A stretch of DNA of 64,000 bases, taken from assembly GCA_963969495.1 (NCBI GenBank), contig OZ018330.1:66474907-66538906 (forward strand), read 5' to 3'. Every line of letters starts with the position of its first letter. The stretch's first letter is position 1. Below the pieces are notes generated by a model, which was given only the letters and a program-made list of their open reading frames with translations, ran no database searches and was not told the DNA's origin. Shown here in pieces: positions 47,013 to 59,600 of the stretch. The translations under genes and the position numbers were made by a program. Origin of the DNA: Ceratothoa steindachneri (lineage: Eukaryota > Arthropoda > Malacostraca > Isopoda > Cymothoidae).

Positions 47013-50000
47013 GGTAATTGCTAGTATTCCTCAATATAAAATTGCCTAAACCCTAGATACATAATTAGTTAAAGTGCAAATTTCCCTTCTGTATGAAAAT
47101 TACTGATATCTAGCTTTAGAGACAAGAACAATAATAACTGAATATACCCAGCCTCACCCTAGGGAGTGTTACGATTTTTTCAGATTTTTTCTTCTTCATT
47201 TCCATATTTTGGATAGTCTGCTCTATAAAACCTGAAATGTGCCTTAAAATTGCTTGTGACACTACTTCCTAGTGTGCAAGTTGATGAAGAAATAAGCTGT
47301 CTTTAGACAAGTTTATTTTCTAAAAAGCGCGTTTCACCTTTCTTTTCTGAAGTCAGATTCCGCAAGTTCCATTCAACGTCGGATGCTCAGCTCTGGCTTG
47401 AAAAATTCTATCTAATAGTACATACTTCATTCGTATACAACATTTCGTCAAGGAGTTTTTTCATATCTCGAGAAGGTCTTTGAGATCACTTGGCAATACG
47501 TTATTATCGATATCCACCACACCATGCCGGTGAGATGATGTCTTCCAATCCTCCTATCTGAGTTCGTACTAGATCGTCGATTCTGTATATAAATGGGAGA
47601 CGGGAGTTCCCTCTGATCTTATCTGATCTGGGAGGGTATCCCGCTTTGAAGTATCCTAATTCTAATTTATTTTTCCATGGGCATCAACAGTATCACATTG
47701 CTTCTGCCTGAAGATGGTCTTAAGATACTTTACTTTGACCAGCTCTCAATCTCTTTTGGTAAGGCAACAACTATCACAAAGGTTTAACTCTATCTGTCGC
47801 TCTGATGGAGCAAACTCTTTTCGTATTTCTTGGATTAAATCAAAGGTGTTGTAATTCTCCACGGCTTCCACGGCTACGCTGAAATCCAGAATTTCCTAAA
47901 TGGGGCTTGTCTGGATGTGGTTGAGTCGCACCCTTTTGTCATGGAACCGTGACCATCAGAAACGCTGCCGTTTTTCTCTTGAACTTGAGACGTTTTTCCT
48001 ACACTACCGATTGTGCCTTGATGTACGTTTTGGAGAAAACTGGCCTCCTCTAGTGGATTGAGTAGTTTAATATTGGTTGTATGGAGAGGTGGTGGTGCGA
48101 GATGCGCCTCCCTTCGACGCTGTTGCTTGTTTTTTTCTTTCCTTTTACTCTTTGTTTATCTGAGGGTTTTATGTTATTTTTAAATCGTATATTGTGTTTT
48201 ATCCTTTTTATTTTAATCCAGCATAAGTAATAAATTGATTAATTTTGGCTGGTATGCCTTCAGTTGGAATCGCACATGAGCGCCAGTAAATAAAAAAAAA
48301 TTAAGATACTATCTTGTAACAAATATAAAATTCATGCTTCTTTCAACAGCAAAGTTTTGCCAGATCTACGAAAAATAGACCACATACCTTTTAAATAGGA
48401 ACTACAATACTTAATAACAATCTCTCTTTCCACCTTTTCTCAAATCCACTCTCCTACAAAGGTTAATTTCAACAATAATTACTACCTTAAGAATAATCTC
48501 CTGACGACCCTTTTTACCAAATTAGTCTATAAAATACCCAAATCCTTCTCTCTGTCGGTTTGGAATGTTATGGAGAGTTTTAAGACGGTTTTTTCTCTAG
48601 TAAATGTATGTGCAAAAGTGTGGAAAGGATGAAAGACAGCATTAAATCTGACTTGATTATGGGAATGATCGTTTAAGAGAGAAAATGCTGACATAGTAGA
48701 TTTTGGAGTATATTTTGCATGATATTTATCTATGGAGTGGAGTTTTAAGGGCTGAGAATGTACCGTGAGTAGATAGGAGAGATACTAGATCATATAGCAT
48801 TACATCTCTCATTACAAACCTTGAACAAACTCTTCGGTGAAGATGCACTCGTTAACTTTGGATTCTTAGTTTTAAATCAATAATAAGAAAAATCAATTTA
48901 AAAACTTTAATTGCATTCTTCAAACACTTTTGTGTTATCTGCTGAAAATATTTACAAGAGTAGATTTACATGAAACATAGAAATAATGATGGTGTGACTT
49001 ACTTCTTTTAATGTGCGACGTATAATATTAATAAACAAGGATAAGGGCTTCTTGACTAAGAATATACGCACTCCAAACTTACATATGTTCGCGATAGCGT
49101 ATACACAATCTCCTCAGTGGCGGATTGATTGTGTCTTAGACCTGGATGGTGAGGCAAGTTTGGGCCGTTCTGAACGACGAAAGAATAAGTATACAGTCTA
49201 AATACTCATTGAAATTTTATATATAGTAACTTTGACAAAATAAATTGAAATTATAATTAAAGGTCTAATCGCCATTTTGATGACACTAGCAAAAATAAAA
49301 TAAAATTAATAAATTACCAGAATTCGTCTTCAAGTTTTGCAGAAAAAAACTAAAGAAACAAAATTATATTATTGTAGGGGTATGGAATAAATAACACAGT
49401 GACATTTTGTGACACTTATAAGCATTTTGGTGCAAACTTATTTCAGTGACTTCTTGCGAGATTTCTGCCAGCTCAAGTCATTACTGATATTGAAAAAAAG
49501 TCAGCGGTTCAGAGTAGCTCCCTCTCTATGTTCCTGATGGAAAGATAATTATTTATTATTTCATGTTGCCTGCAGTTTCTATGTTAATTTAAATTATTTT
49601 TATCTTTTAATAAAGATCTTTCACCGCCTTAATTGCTTAAAAACTTAGGTAGTTTCATAAGAAGTGCTATTTTAGTGTTAGGAAAAGTTTGTACTTAAGC
49701 GAAGTTTATGAAGGAATTGATAAATTTTTAGTTCAGAAGATTTTGATTGCTTGGGGAAAGTTGAGGCTTGAATATCTTTTAAGGATACAAGCAAGCTAGA
49801 AATTTAACTAAATTTTATTCAAGCAAGAGTTGAAGATCATTTGCAAAAGATGAGCGCAAATTTGCAGTAGTGTTTCCTTGCAGATATATCAGAGAGAGGA
49901 AATGAAGTTAAGTTAGATATAAATCCAAGCTTTGTAATAACTTCCGTGCGTGCTTTAAAACGCTGTTGTAGAACATTGGCTATTTTTTCAGCAACAATAT

Positions 50001-50085
50001 TGAATACCTCACTTCTAAATCTGTATATTGGTGATAATATTCTCTATTCTACACTTCTTTCATCACAGTGACGTTTTCGTAAGTA
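47013..50085. other. Unassigned DNA with possible coding remnants
   Basis: Between about 47100 and 48120 the minus strand looks coding-like over short stretches, such as LDEMLYTNEVC and FDLIQEIRKEFAPSE, and GC content is higher. I cannot assign it. It might be the lost N-terminal part of U1 or another element. 48290-50085 is AT-rich with no call. Confidence 0.3.
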
Positions 50086-50500
50086 TATGTACATGTTTGT
50101 TTTCCTACTTGTATTTTTTAGGACCAGATACTTCAATTATTTGGGAATCAAGGTGCTAAAACTTTGTTCTTTCAGTCTAGAAAGTCATCTTAAGCCTTTA
50201 AAGGTGATACCATAACATTTATACATACTTTAGAGTCATTGAGCAAGAGACTTCAGCTGTGATTGTGCTCGGCGATTTTATTCCTGAAAAGAACAAGAAT
50301 AGCTGATTCCAGTTTTCTGAGTTTCTTCAAGATTAAATGGGCCTCATATTGACAATCAGCTTCCCGTTCTAAGTGACAGGACAGATTTTCGAATGTTATA
50401 CAGATCTAAGTAAATTTATTGTATAAGGCATTGAGGGCTTCAAACATAGCTGACCATCAAATATCAGATAGTCTTTTGATAAGCTGGAGTTGTTAGAAAT
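50086..50500 (+). pseudogene. Possible retrotransposon endonuclease fragment
   Basis: The plus strand around 50255-50470 reads VIVLGDFIPEKNKNS, FQFSEFLQD, MGLIL, GQIFECYTDLSKF and then ADHQIS. This fits the exonuclease-endonuclease-phosphatase layout of non-LTR elements (GDFN, then the TDL strand, then SDH), with frame shifts. It is short and damaged, so confidence is limited. Confidence 0.4.
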
Positions 50501-50734
50501 TTAATGTCTCGCAAAATAGTTCTTAGGGATTTGTAGAAGCAAATAAAAAAGTGTACAAGTTGTTAACTAAATAAAAGAATCTTAAATCCACTTATGAAGA
50601 TTCAGAACCACTTTTCCCTACTAGCTTAAATAAGTGAGCAATAATGGGTATGAATGTGGCATATTTGGCAATGTTGCCTAATTACAGGATGGTAACCGAT
50701 ATAATTCCAACTCGTGTATTTGATATTGTTCTAA

Positions 50735-50765
50735 TAGGGCGAGTCATACTTTGGGGCAACAATAT
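50735..50765. other. Candidate terminus of the U2 element
   Basis: TAGGGCGAGTCATACTTTGG starts at 50735, about 310 bp beyond the end of the U2 coding region. The outer end of U3, read inward on the minus strand from 58613, also begins TTAGGGCGG. The matching opposite end was not found. Confidence 0.3.
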
Positions 50766-51047
50766 ATTTTCATTAAATCCTTTAATGAGTGGTGCTTATA
50801 TGATAGATTTTTTAGTATAGATTCTGAAAAAGAACTTTATTTTGTTATACAATTGCTCCTACATACCTACATCAATTTCCATTTAAATAAAACTAATTTT
50901 TTCCCTTTCGTCACGAGCTTATGTAACCTATTTTTATTTAATCCAAGTACACACAAAATTAAAGTAACCTCAAATTACATGTTTATTGAGTGATAAAAGT
51001 GTATGCAAAGCTCCACGTATAGCTGCATGGGTCACTTCGGGTCATAT

Positions 51048-53396
51048 TCAAAAGTTAAACTTCACCAGAGCACACAAATCTTGCTTTGACTCATTCCTGA
51101 ACATCAGACGTCTACTTGTCGGTTGTGATCTGATTCTTCCATCCCTCATTACATGTGAGAAATACTTGAAAGAAGCCTCAGTCACCATTCTTCCAACCCT
51201 ATCAATGTTTTGTGTGTGACAAGGCCAGTCAGGTACTTTCATAGGAGAGTCAATGAAGTTTTTCAATTCAGAATTCATCAAAGAGCAAGTGAGAGGTGGC
51301 TCAGAGACATCCTCTGACCAATTGATAAAATCTTCAATCCTGGTATCATCACAATTGATGTCTGGTGTCCATCTAAGCTTTACAAAGGAGTCTCACAGTT
51401 GAGTATCTGGGTTCTTCTCTGAAAGTCTGGATTCTTTTCATCGCTTCAGAGGATGGCTTCACTGTATGCATACGAAGCTGATGTCTTAACAGTTGGCAAA
51501 ACAATATCCAACACCTCCTTTCACTGGGACTTAAGACAGTGAAGTTGATAAAGAATGTGACTAGGTCCCTCGGTCCAAGAGTGCTTAATCTTAACGTTAG
51601 ACCAGCATGGGTAATATACACCAATCATGCACTCAACAATCAGTCGTAGATTCTTAGATGGCTTTTCCTTTGAGCTCATGCTTTGACACCTACAGCGGAA
51701 GAAGTCCGTTAGCTGTGGTCAGCCAGCGAGTGTGGTTTAATGGTCCTATTTCCAATAGAGAAAGCCTGTAGAAAGCACTTCATCTCTGATTGCCGATACA
51801 ATTCTATAGCTGTAGTGTGGATTAGTGGAAAGATCTTGCACCACTTCCTGAGGAATCTTGGTAAGAGGAGGAGCTAAAGATATTTGAGTGAAATTTGGGT
51901 TGATATTCAAGTCTGTAACAGAGTCAAGGAGCTTTACTATTAGCCTGGAATATCTGTCGTCAGATAGTGTTGTACCATCCAGGTGGATAATTACAGACCA
52001 ACCAAACAAGCTTTCTGACGAAATGGAGCTCAATTTTTCGCATTACTCCAGCATTTACAGCTGTGTTTACATTCCTGGAGTCTCCTTCAATGGCCATTAA
52101 GCTTTTATCCAAACCCCTTACCCTCAGCCATCAACACATAGCCTTAGCGATCTTCTCACCATGGGATTCTTCTTTTGTAGCTTATTCTGGGACAAAGTGG
52201 AAGAGGTAATTACTCCCAGGCTCACTGATGACAGTGTAATGCTCCTCTTTTGTTTTGCTGGAAACAATTTTTCACTTCCCTCTGCCTCCATCATAAAATT
52301 TGTCACATCAAATCGTCCATCAAAGAGAACACAAGAAATTCCTTCATCTTTCTTTAATTTTCCTCAAACTCATGTTCAAAAAACTGATATTAGTTTTCCG
52401 TGTGCTCTCTTAACTTTATTCTTACCAATTACTTTACTTGTATCTTCCTCAGTAATGAATCCAGCATATATTAAAGCTGCTGTTGCTATAGCTGCAGTTG
52501 GTCTCAATCCGACACCATACCTTATACTAGCAAGAACAATATTTGGAAGTTCATCATAATTCTCCTATTTCTGGTGGAAGATTCCGGCTATTAGGCAGCT
52601 TCGAACGTTACATCACCCAAACTGTTGTCACCATCCCAATTTTCTGCCTCGAGATCTTCACCTGCCAAAAAATGCTCGATTTCTTTTTTTGCTGCTTTTC
52701 CTGCTAAAGCAGCGCTTTTCTCCTTACTTTTTCTCATTATTTCTGCTATCCTTTCTTTTTCTTTCCTTTCTGAAGCTCTTAATTGTCGATTATGCTCTGA
52801 AATATTAGGACCTCCAATTTGAAAGGTACCTTACTTACAACCTTCTCCTTTTGTCCTTTAATAAAGGCCAGTTTTCTAGTATGTATTTTTTTCTCTTTAC
52901 TAAAACAACAGTTAATGTGGGCTTCAGTCTCACAGGCATTACAACCTACTTCCTCACAACTGTAAATTTGACATTTACATGGTAATATAATAAATAACTT
53001 ATCTAGTTTTGCAATAACCTCTCTTTTACTTAAATTTTTCCTTTACCTAGGGAGACTTTTACTGCCTCCGTCCACACCTCCTTAAGCTTTGATATTATTG
53101 TGACCTTTTAATTTACAACAGGTAGTTTGAAGAGAGCATTAGCTTTGTGTCCACTGATTAATCAAGCCCTGATACATGTCTTTTACCAGCTGGTCCACTT
53201 CATAATTTCTCCGGTCATCTTCACTTTGCTCCCCCAGGTAGATGCTGTACCTCAAAATATCCCTTGTTGGTAACTCAGACACCATCAGCTCTTGCCCAGT
53301 CACAACAAAATTAATCAGATGAGAATCTGATTTGGACATTGTCTTGATTTTTGCCATTGTCACACTAATCGCAGGTATATCTGCAAATGAAAACAC
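51048..53396 (-). pseudogene. U-family protein, copy U2 (longest)
   Basis: The minus strand keeps the full domain order in broken frames. N-terminal module: LVVSELPTRDILRYSIYLGE-type reading at 53300-53230, then EVDQLVKDMYQ. Cys-rich cluster: LPCKCQIYSCEEVGCNACET and HINCC at 53000-52900. Lys/Glu-rich coiled stretch: RKEKERIAEIMRKSKEKSA (52780-52720). Core: FDGRFDVTNFMMEAEGSEKL (about 52310-52250), then MAIEGDSRNVNT (about 52090). Next: HLDGTTLSDDRYSRLIVKLL and NPNFTQISLAPPLTKIPQEV (51980-51840). C-terminus: KNLRLIVE, GVYYPCWSNVK (about 51610), then DWPCHTQNIDRVGRMVTEAS and RDGRIRSQ (51220-51120). This is the same order as U3 and U1. Stops and frameshifts number more than ten. The two Asp motifs and the Cys cluster suggest a metal-dependent nuclease or transposase with a zinc-binding domain. 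That is inference. Confidence 0.65.
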
Positions 53397-53935
53397 GGCA
53401 CTTAGATTAAGAAATAATCTCTCCCAAATATTTATATGTTATTCACAAATGATCCACAGCCTTTACTAGCATTCCCCAAAAATGTAAATTCTCTATAAAC
53501 AGTTACGAGTTATGAGAGTTACCAGAACTGGCAACACTACTGGAATATTGCTTTCCACTAAGTAATGAGTACTGGCTACTTGCAATTTTGGAGTTAGACC
53601 AAACTAAATTAAGGGTCATTTTTAGCAGGTTTCCTACTTCTCATGTCTCTCTAATATATTTTTTTAGACAAATATCTTTCAGACTACATAAATGTATTGA
53701 TGATAGATAGCGGTAAATTTAGGCTTTTATGGGTAACTAATATAATAGTAAAATATAGTAAATGACCCAGAACTAACAATATTTCAACTTCAAATTGATG
53801 TAGGTGAGATCAATCAGAATTTAACTTTTCTGCCAAAAGTATGATCTTTTCACCAATATTCATTATTTGAATACACCTCATCACTAGTTTCATAATACTT
53901 ACCATGACAGTTATTTAGATTAATTCGATGCTTAC

Positions 53936-54127
53936 CTAAAAGCAAAGGATCATGTCTGCAATTTTCTGTCCAATGTGGCCATAGATTGGGAAAATTCCTC
54001 GGAACCATTCCACAGGACTAAGAGTGTAAACATACGGGACAATAAATGTGACTTGATCCGAGTGTGTGACATGAGAAGTTAAATCAACAAATATTGAATA
54101 GAATATATATGCCCTTATTACCTCCAT
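53936..54127 (-). pseudogene. DUF4371 / hAT-like transposase fragment
   Basis: Reads VDLTSHVTHSDQVTFIVPYV, then SPVEWFRGIFPIYGHIGQKI. It fits the D-x-T-x-D-x-S/T-x-x-DQL region (first catalytic Asp zone) followed by PVERFLxFIP-x-x-GHxG, seen in hAT-like DUF4371 proteins. Only about 63 residues remain, with no neighbouring piece of the gene recognised. Confidence 0.55.
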
Positions 54128-54645
54128 GATAGTCTGAAATACTTTGTAACTAGTAGATTAATAAGTTCTTTAAAATTGTAGAGGACAATTATTAGGTGTG
54201 TCATTTGTGATTTTTTATACCTTCTAATATGATCAGAAAAGAAAACATCATAGCTTGCTCCTCTTGCTTGAGTGGCCACGTTACTGTTTAATTTATTTGT
54301 ATCTTGAATATGGTAGTTAGTATTAATCGGTAAATATTTTCATCCAAGAGATCCTTCAGAGCCTATCACTTTTTTATCTTGGCCTCTTTGTTCCTATCAA
54401 CTGTATAATGGTTCTTACACTATACCCTGCCTAATCTCTTTGATAGAATTGTTCCCTACTTTGAAATATGCTATCTTCCAACTTGAGATCAGGAAGAGGA
54501 TGTTATTTTGTCTATTCTTTAGTATCTTCCATTAAAGGGCGAATTCGTTATTGATGTATATCTCGATCACTGTATCCTGGGCCAGAAATTCGTATTTCTG
54601 TATTGACTGAAAACAAGATTACTGATATCTTGAGTGAATTGATAC

Positions 54646-55265
54646 TTACACATTCAAGCATTTTACGGGGTGGCACTCAGCTGTATAGATTGAATACTGC
54701 GTGGTGCTGAGACAGCGACGGTGAGGGAGTCCAGTTTCCAATTCGAACTCTGGTACTTTAAACAAATTGAACTCCACATAATCGCTTCCAACTAATTGTA
54801 AGATAGTCACAGATATTCTTCTTATATCGTTGTTTATCTGGAGATTTAAGATCTTATGTTGCATTTCTCTGAGCGAGACTTTGTCAAATGCTTTTTCTAC
54901 ATCTCCCAAGACCAGATTGATTTATTATTTTGCTCCTTTAGCCTTAGCAATCTTTTCAGTGGTAATGCCAAATGCCATTTGAATTTGCTGTTTAGGTTGT
55001 TTTCGATCACATATTCTATAAGTTTTCTTTTTATGATCTATTCTAAGACTTTAGTAATTTAGTTCAGAAGCAATTTATATCAGTAGTTAGTGAAGAGATG
55101 CTGGCGCTTGCCTGGAATCGAGATGAATATCATTTTGGCGAGTTAATAGTCGTCTGGAAGTATCTAGTGTTTAGGGACGCTTTAAATATAAATTTATTTT
55201 CCAAACATGATTTTCTTATGGGGCTATTGGTCAAGTTAAACCTCCTAAACGGATTTTTTGATATA
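54646..55265 (-). pseudogene. Jockey-type reverse transcriptase, downstream half
   Basis: The minus strand reads ASLNTRYFQTTINSPKMIFI, then PIPGK (about 55180-55120), KVLE-IIKRKLIEYVIENNL, then GDVEKAFDKVSLREMQHKIL (about 54905) with the first catalytic Asp. The GVPQG motif has become GLPHRR, followed by LSTTQYSIYTAE. The YADD box is not found below 54646. Its start near 55265 abuts the left end of the U3 element. The matching upstream part (58640-59600) lies on the far side of U3 in the same orientation, so I read these as one retrotransposon split by U3. Confidence 0.75.
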
Positions 55266-55277
55266 ATGATTTTTAAA

Positions 55278-58200
55278 GTTCCTCAACGCCATTGAAAATT
55301 GAAAATAATGCGATTTTCAACTAAATCTGGACTTTCGTCTATTATATCAGAAAATAAAATTCGAATTTTGAATTATTACCACCAAACAAATAATTATTGT
55401 ATTGTAAATAACAAATAAACAAAATTTGAAAGTAATCGATTAATATTTAGAAGATCCTCAATGACGTATTATAGCGGCGTACGTGACAATTATGTTTCAC
55501 TAGCGCGCAGGATCTCGTTGAGAGTGGATGCGTGTGTGTGTGGCTCTGTCTAGTGCCTATTGTTTTGATCACATTCTTCTATTTGTATTTAAAAAAGGTT
55601 ATTTATAGTGTAAGATAAATATTTATAAACGTCTTAATATATTTCAGAGCTAAATAATATGTAAGAAAAAAATTAAAACAATATTCAATTATAGCATTTA
55701 AACCTAGATCGCCTCATAAAATTGAAAGCCCTTTGTTTGGCACACCTTGCGGCATTATTAAACGAGTGTTGCCCACTTATAAAGATGTTATAAAGTACGT
55801 TGGTTTGAGCGAGAAAAGGAAAAGAACCGCAGTAGAAAGGACCCGCCAATTAAACAAATTTTAACATTAGTAGCGGAGAAGTTAATTTCTATATGGAAAA
55901 ACGGCATCAATCTCTTGTGTGTCAATAGAAGCAGTTAGAAAAGGAATTTAAAATTATTATTTAAAATATCAAGCTTTAATGAAAAATATTAACAGGAAAA
56001 ATTTGACATCATTCAAACAGAAATGTGACCATTTTAGAAAGAATGCGGAACAATTGTTTGAGACTTCGTATTGTAAATGCAATAGCTTTGAAAACTGCTC
56101 CTGTAAAAAAGAGAAGAAGTGCCGACATTGAAGCAAACATTTCTGGAAGACCATCGAACAACTAGGAAAATGGCGATAAGTAATATCGACCAAATTCAAT
56201 CAAAGAAGAATATTCAGATTGCAGTTAGGAAGAGTCGTGAGTATTTTCTCTTAAATCAACCGTCCACTTCAAGAGATAATATCGAAGTGATTCTTCTTTT
56301 ATCCAGCACAGAAACAGATTCTGCTGAGGAATGTAATGACTATGATCTTCCTTCATCCGTGAAACGTAGAGAAATAAACAAAAAAATTGCATCCAAGACT
56401 CCATCTAAACGAATAAAATTGTCAGAATTTGCGTTGGCGTGTGACGGCACTGGTGTGATAGATCGAGCTGCACCTTTAATAACAAGTTCAATCCTTAAGG
56501 GGATTCCACATTTATTCTTTACTTTTTAGTACGTTAGATTATCATATATGGAATTAAAGCTCATTTAAAGACCTTTTATTCCTGCCAAATCATAATAACC
56601 CCTACGGCGCCATTTTTGAGATACATGGGGTTCATTCGGACTCCCCTCCCCTTGAAACCTGATATCATATAAATGGATATAGAATTACTAAAAATTAAGC
56701 ATTCTAACTTTATCTAACTTAATTCACGAGGATAAGATGCATATATGATTTACTTACATTTGAAATCCGTTTTCTTTAGTTCCATTAAAATTTGTGTTAA
56801 TGGTGAACTAAAACATATATTTTTCGGACAAGGTCAACTATAGGTTTTGTTCTCAGTTGGAAAATGTGGTGTTAGATGAATAGTAGTGGTGTTATAAATG
56901 CCCTGGAATTTATTTCAATCTATATTCGAATGATGCTAAAAATATAAACCATTTCTCACGGGCCGTTTTTTAATAGGCAAATATTTAAAATAGCATGATA
57001 TAGTTTTGCGTTTAGATCACAAATCAAATTTAAATATTTAAGAAAATTTTCCACAAATCTATACAAGTTTGCATTATCTTAATTTTCACTATGTTCTAGT
57101 CAGGTTGCTAAAAAAATAATAAGATGTGATGAGAATGTTAAAAGAAAACATTAATACACCACTGCATTGGTTGATTTGCCAGCTCCATGCAAATGAGTTC
57201 CCATTGCGCTATCTCATCAACAATTGGGATTGGAAAACAATGGAGCCTCGTGGATTCGCCGGACAAATAGGGAAAAGCTGGATAAATGTGAGACTCTAAG
57301 TATTGTTGAATTCAAGCCAATTCCGATCAAAAGCATCTGTTTGATATCCTTCTATCAATCTCACAAGGTAAATGTTCTGCGGAAATGGCTTGTAAGAGTC
57401 TTTGAATAATGTCGCATGCATGAAAGCTTACAACGCTAAATCAGATACTTCGATTATATGTTTTGACTTCCGACCCTTCTGACACACCGAAATACATTGT
57501 CTTGTTCATCATGAAGCTGTATGCACCATGCTGGTTTGAAATAAAAGCTAACTCTTCCTCGCTAGATGGAGCACTTAACCTTTTCAAGACAGTGAAATCA
57601 CTGCAAGGGATGAACAGACAGATTAAAGATATAGTTGCCCCAGAGATTCAAAAGAATGCCTATTTTGCACATGCGGACAACATTCTTCTCTGTATTCTAC
57701 AAGATGAAAGAAATCATATCCGGGAACTCGCATGGGGAAGAATTATGAAAGCACGAAAAGATTATAAAGGAAAATCAATACGCACTTTCAAGATTCCAGA
57801 CATGACTTTCAAGCTGACGAAAACATCCACCTAATTAATTGGCAACAGATCGTTGTGACCGAACCTCCGCTGACGAAGATGCTCTCTGATGATCATCTTA
57901 AAGAATTTATCCGTCAAAAACCTAAATTGGATATTCCGAAGTTTCCTTGTCACACACAAGCGGTTGAGAGATGCATCCAACTGATCACAAAGGCGTCACT
58001 AGCAGTTTGGGGCGGAGCCAAACGGGACAGCTATATAAGGAGTAGAATTGAGTCCAGGAGAATAATACCCTTATTTAATACCAAGAACGACTTCCTAATG
58101 AAGGGTAATAACACTACAAAAATCTAACTGCATTGAATACATGAATATTGAATAATAGTGAAAATTTAAATATTCAACTGTTAATTGTTCAATTTCTTCT

Positions 58201-58613
58201 ATTTCAGAGTGATGATGCTAAAAATCTACCGGTTGCATGAAAACAAACGGAAGAAGAAGAAGGAAAACTTATCGAGTAGTTAATAGATTATTTTTATTCA
58301 ATAAAATTGAAGTAGAAATATTGATTGTAAAGTTTTATAGAAATAAATATATTTCTTTTAAGTTTATGGAAATAATATACCCCGAAAAGGATATAAATTT
58401 TGATGTAACAACTTAAAGTTTGAAAACAAATAGATAGAATTTTTCGACATTTTTGCTGTTTTTTCAAAATTTTAATTGCGTTGAGGAACCTGAAAATGTT
58501 AGTTTAGAAGTCTGAAATTTCAAAACAATAGTTTTAGATGGGTCCATCGAAAAATCACGGTGGAAAAATGTATTTCAAAACTTTTGCAAACCCCCTTTTT
58601 TTTATCCGCCCTA
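55278..58613 (+). mobile_element. U3 element: putative DNA transposon of an unnamed family
   Basis: A perfect 12-bp inverted pair, GTTCCTCAACGC at 55278-55289 and GCGTTGAGGAAC at 58478-58489, extends inward imperfectly to about 28 bp (CATTGAAAATTGAAAA against CAATTAAAATTTTGAAAA). It encloses the U3 gene. On the right the element seems to continue another 124 bp to CCGCCCTAA at 58605-58613, which read inward begins TTAGGGCGG followed by an A- and G-rich run. The left side lacks this outer part or it has diverged. Flanking DNA on both sides belongs to a minus-strand jockey-type element, which supports an insertion. Exact ends and target duplication could not be fixed. Confidence 0.55.
55690..58125 (+). 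pseudogene. U-family protein, copy U3
   Basis: Modules in order: LFGTPCGIIKRVLPTYKDVI (55725-55790) at the N-terminus; then KCDHFRKNAEQLF and the Cys cluster YCKCNSFENCSCKKEKK (56070-56120); then TLKQTFLEDHRTTRKMAISN; then LSEFALACDGTGVIDRAAPL (56420-56480). Between about 56530 and 57160 no coding is seen, so the region of the two Asp motifs is lost or replaced. Coding resumes with LICQLHANEFPLRYLINN (57170-57230), then KYIVLFIMKLYAPCWFEIKA, FAHADNILLCILQDERNHIR, then PKFPCHTQAVERCIQLITKA with RDSYIRSR (57930-58050). The last three-quarters of the C-terminal half is in fairly good frame (57463-57834 and 57855-58127). It aligns module for module with U2 and U1. I recognise it as an uncharacterised, many-copy arthropod family. 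No activity is proven. Confidence 0.7.
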
Positions 58614-58639
58614 ATATATATGGTTGATAGTCTCATCAG

Positions 58640-59600
58640 ATTTTCCGTTGCCTTAAGTTAGTGTGAACTTGAGATTTTCGGAAGTGTCTAGCGCTTCAAT
58701 TTATCAGTTCAAGGTGCTGGAGTTATTTTCTTTCCGAGGTTGTCATAAACCATTTCTTCTATGACGCGGTTGAGGTCTACGTTTTCCTAAGGTAACTCTC
58801 AGTTTCGTCGGAATATTTATTCCATGGTTCTTATTTCTTGAATCTTTTCCCATTGCTTGTTTTCTAATGTTACTTTGCTCCTTGGTTGTATGCTTTCCAT
58901 TCTATTAGTCAGCCTAAAATTTTCTTTCCGCGCATTTTTGGCGTATATTTCTTCAATAAGGCTGTTAACTCTATTTCTTAATTGGTTTGCTATGAAATGC
59001 CTCGTATCTTTTTCCTTCTATTTAGCGCAAAAGGCCTTTTTATGTTTAACCAGAGAGTTTCTATTTGGTAGTAAACACCTCAGCTATTTATTCTTTGCAT
59101 CAGAAGGGTGCAATTAAGCAATTTCTCGTTCTCGCGATGTATCTGGCTTAAGCCTCTATGAGGGCTATTTTTAATCGCTCATTTTCCTCATCTATCCCCT
59201 ACACGTTTGCTCCTTAGAGATCACGAGAGAAGAAATCCATTAGTTTTTCTTTGAACCTGTCGCAGTTCGCTCTGCTGTCTCTCTGCATCGTTATTTGGGT
59301 CCGATTCTGGTTGCGGCTCAGTAGTATTCCAACATGGTTACTACATGCAATTTTGATGGGTTGCCTTTGAATGTCTGCTTGGTGCAACGTCTGGGTTAGT
59401 AACTTGATTACAAGATAGATATTTTTGAAAATCTGGGCCTTTCGTACTGAATATATTTTTTTATTAACATTTCGAAAGTCTCACCCGTTATATTGCTACC
59501 TTGGTAGCCATTCGCCTTATGCCTTACTCTCAGGTTTCACATGAAAATTGTTGGGAGCGTTTTGCTGAGGATTGACATGAAATTGGGCATTGTAATGTAG
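58640..59600 (-). pseudogene. Jockey-type retrotransposon, endonuclease-RT linker region
   Basis: Minus-strand readings include TMQRDSRANCDRFKEKLMDF (about 59290-59230), GIDEENERLKIALIEA (about 59190), NGKR/WNKYSDETES pieces and IEEMVYDNLGKKITPAP near 58770-58720. These fit the stretch between endonuclease and reverse transcriptase in crustacean jockey-like ORF2. It is in the same orientation as the RT half at 54646-55265 on the other side of U3. Stops are frequent. Confidence 0.55.
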
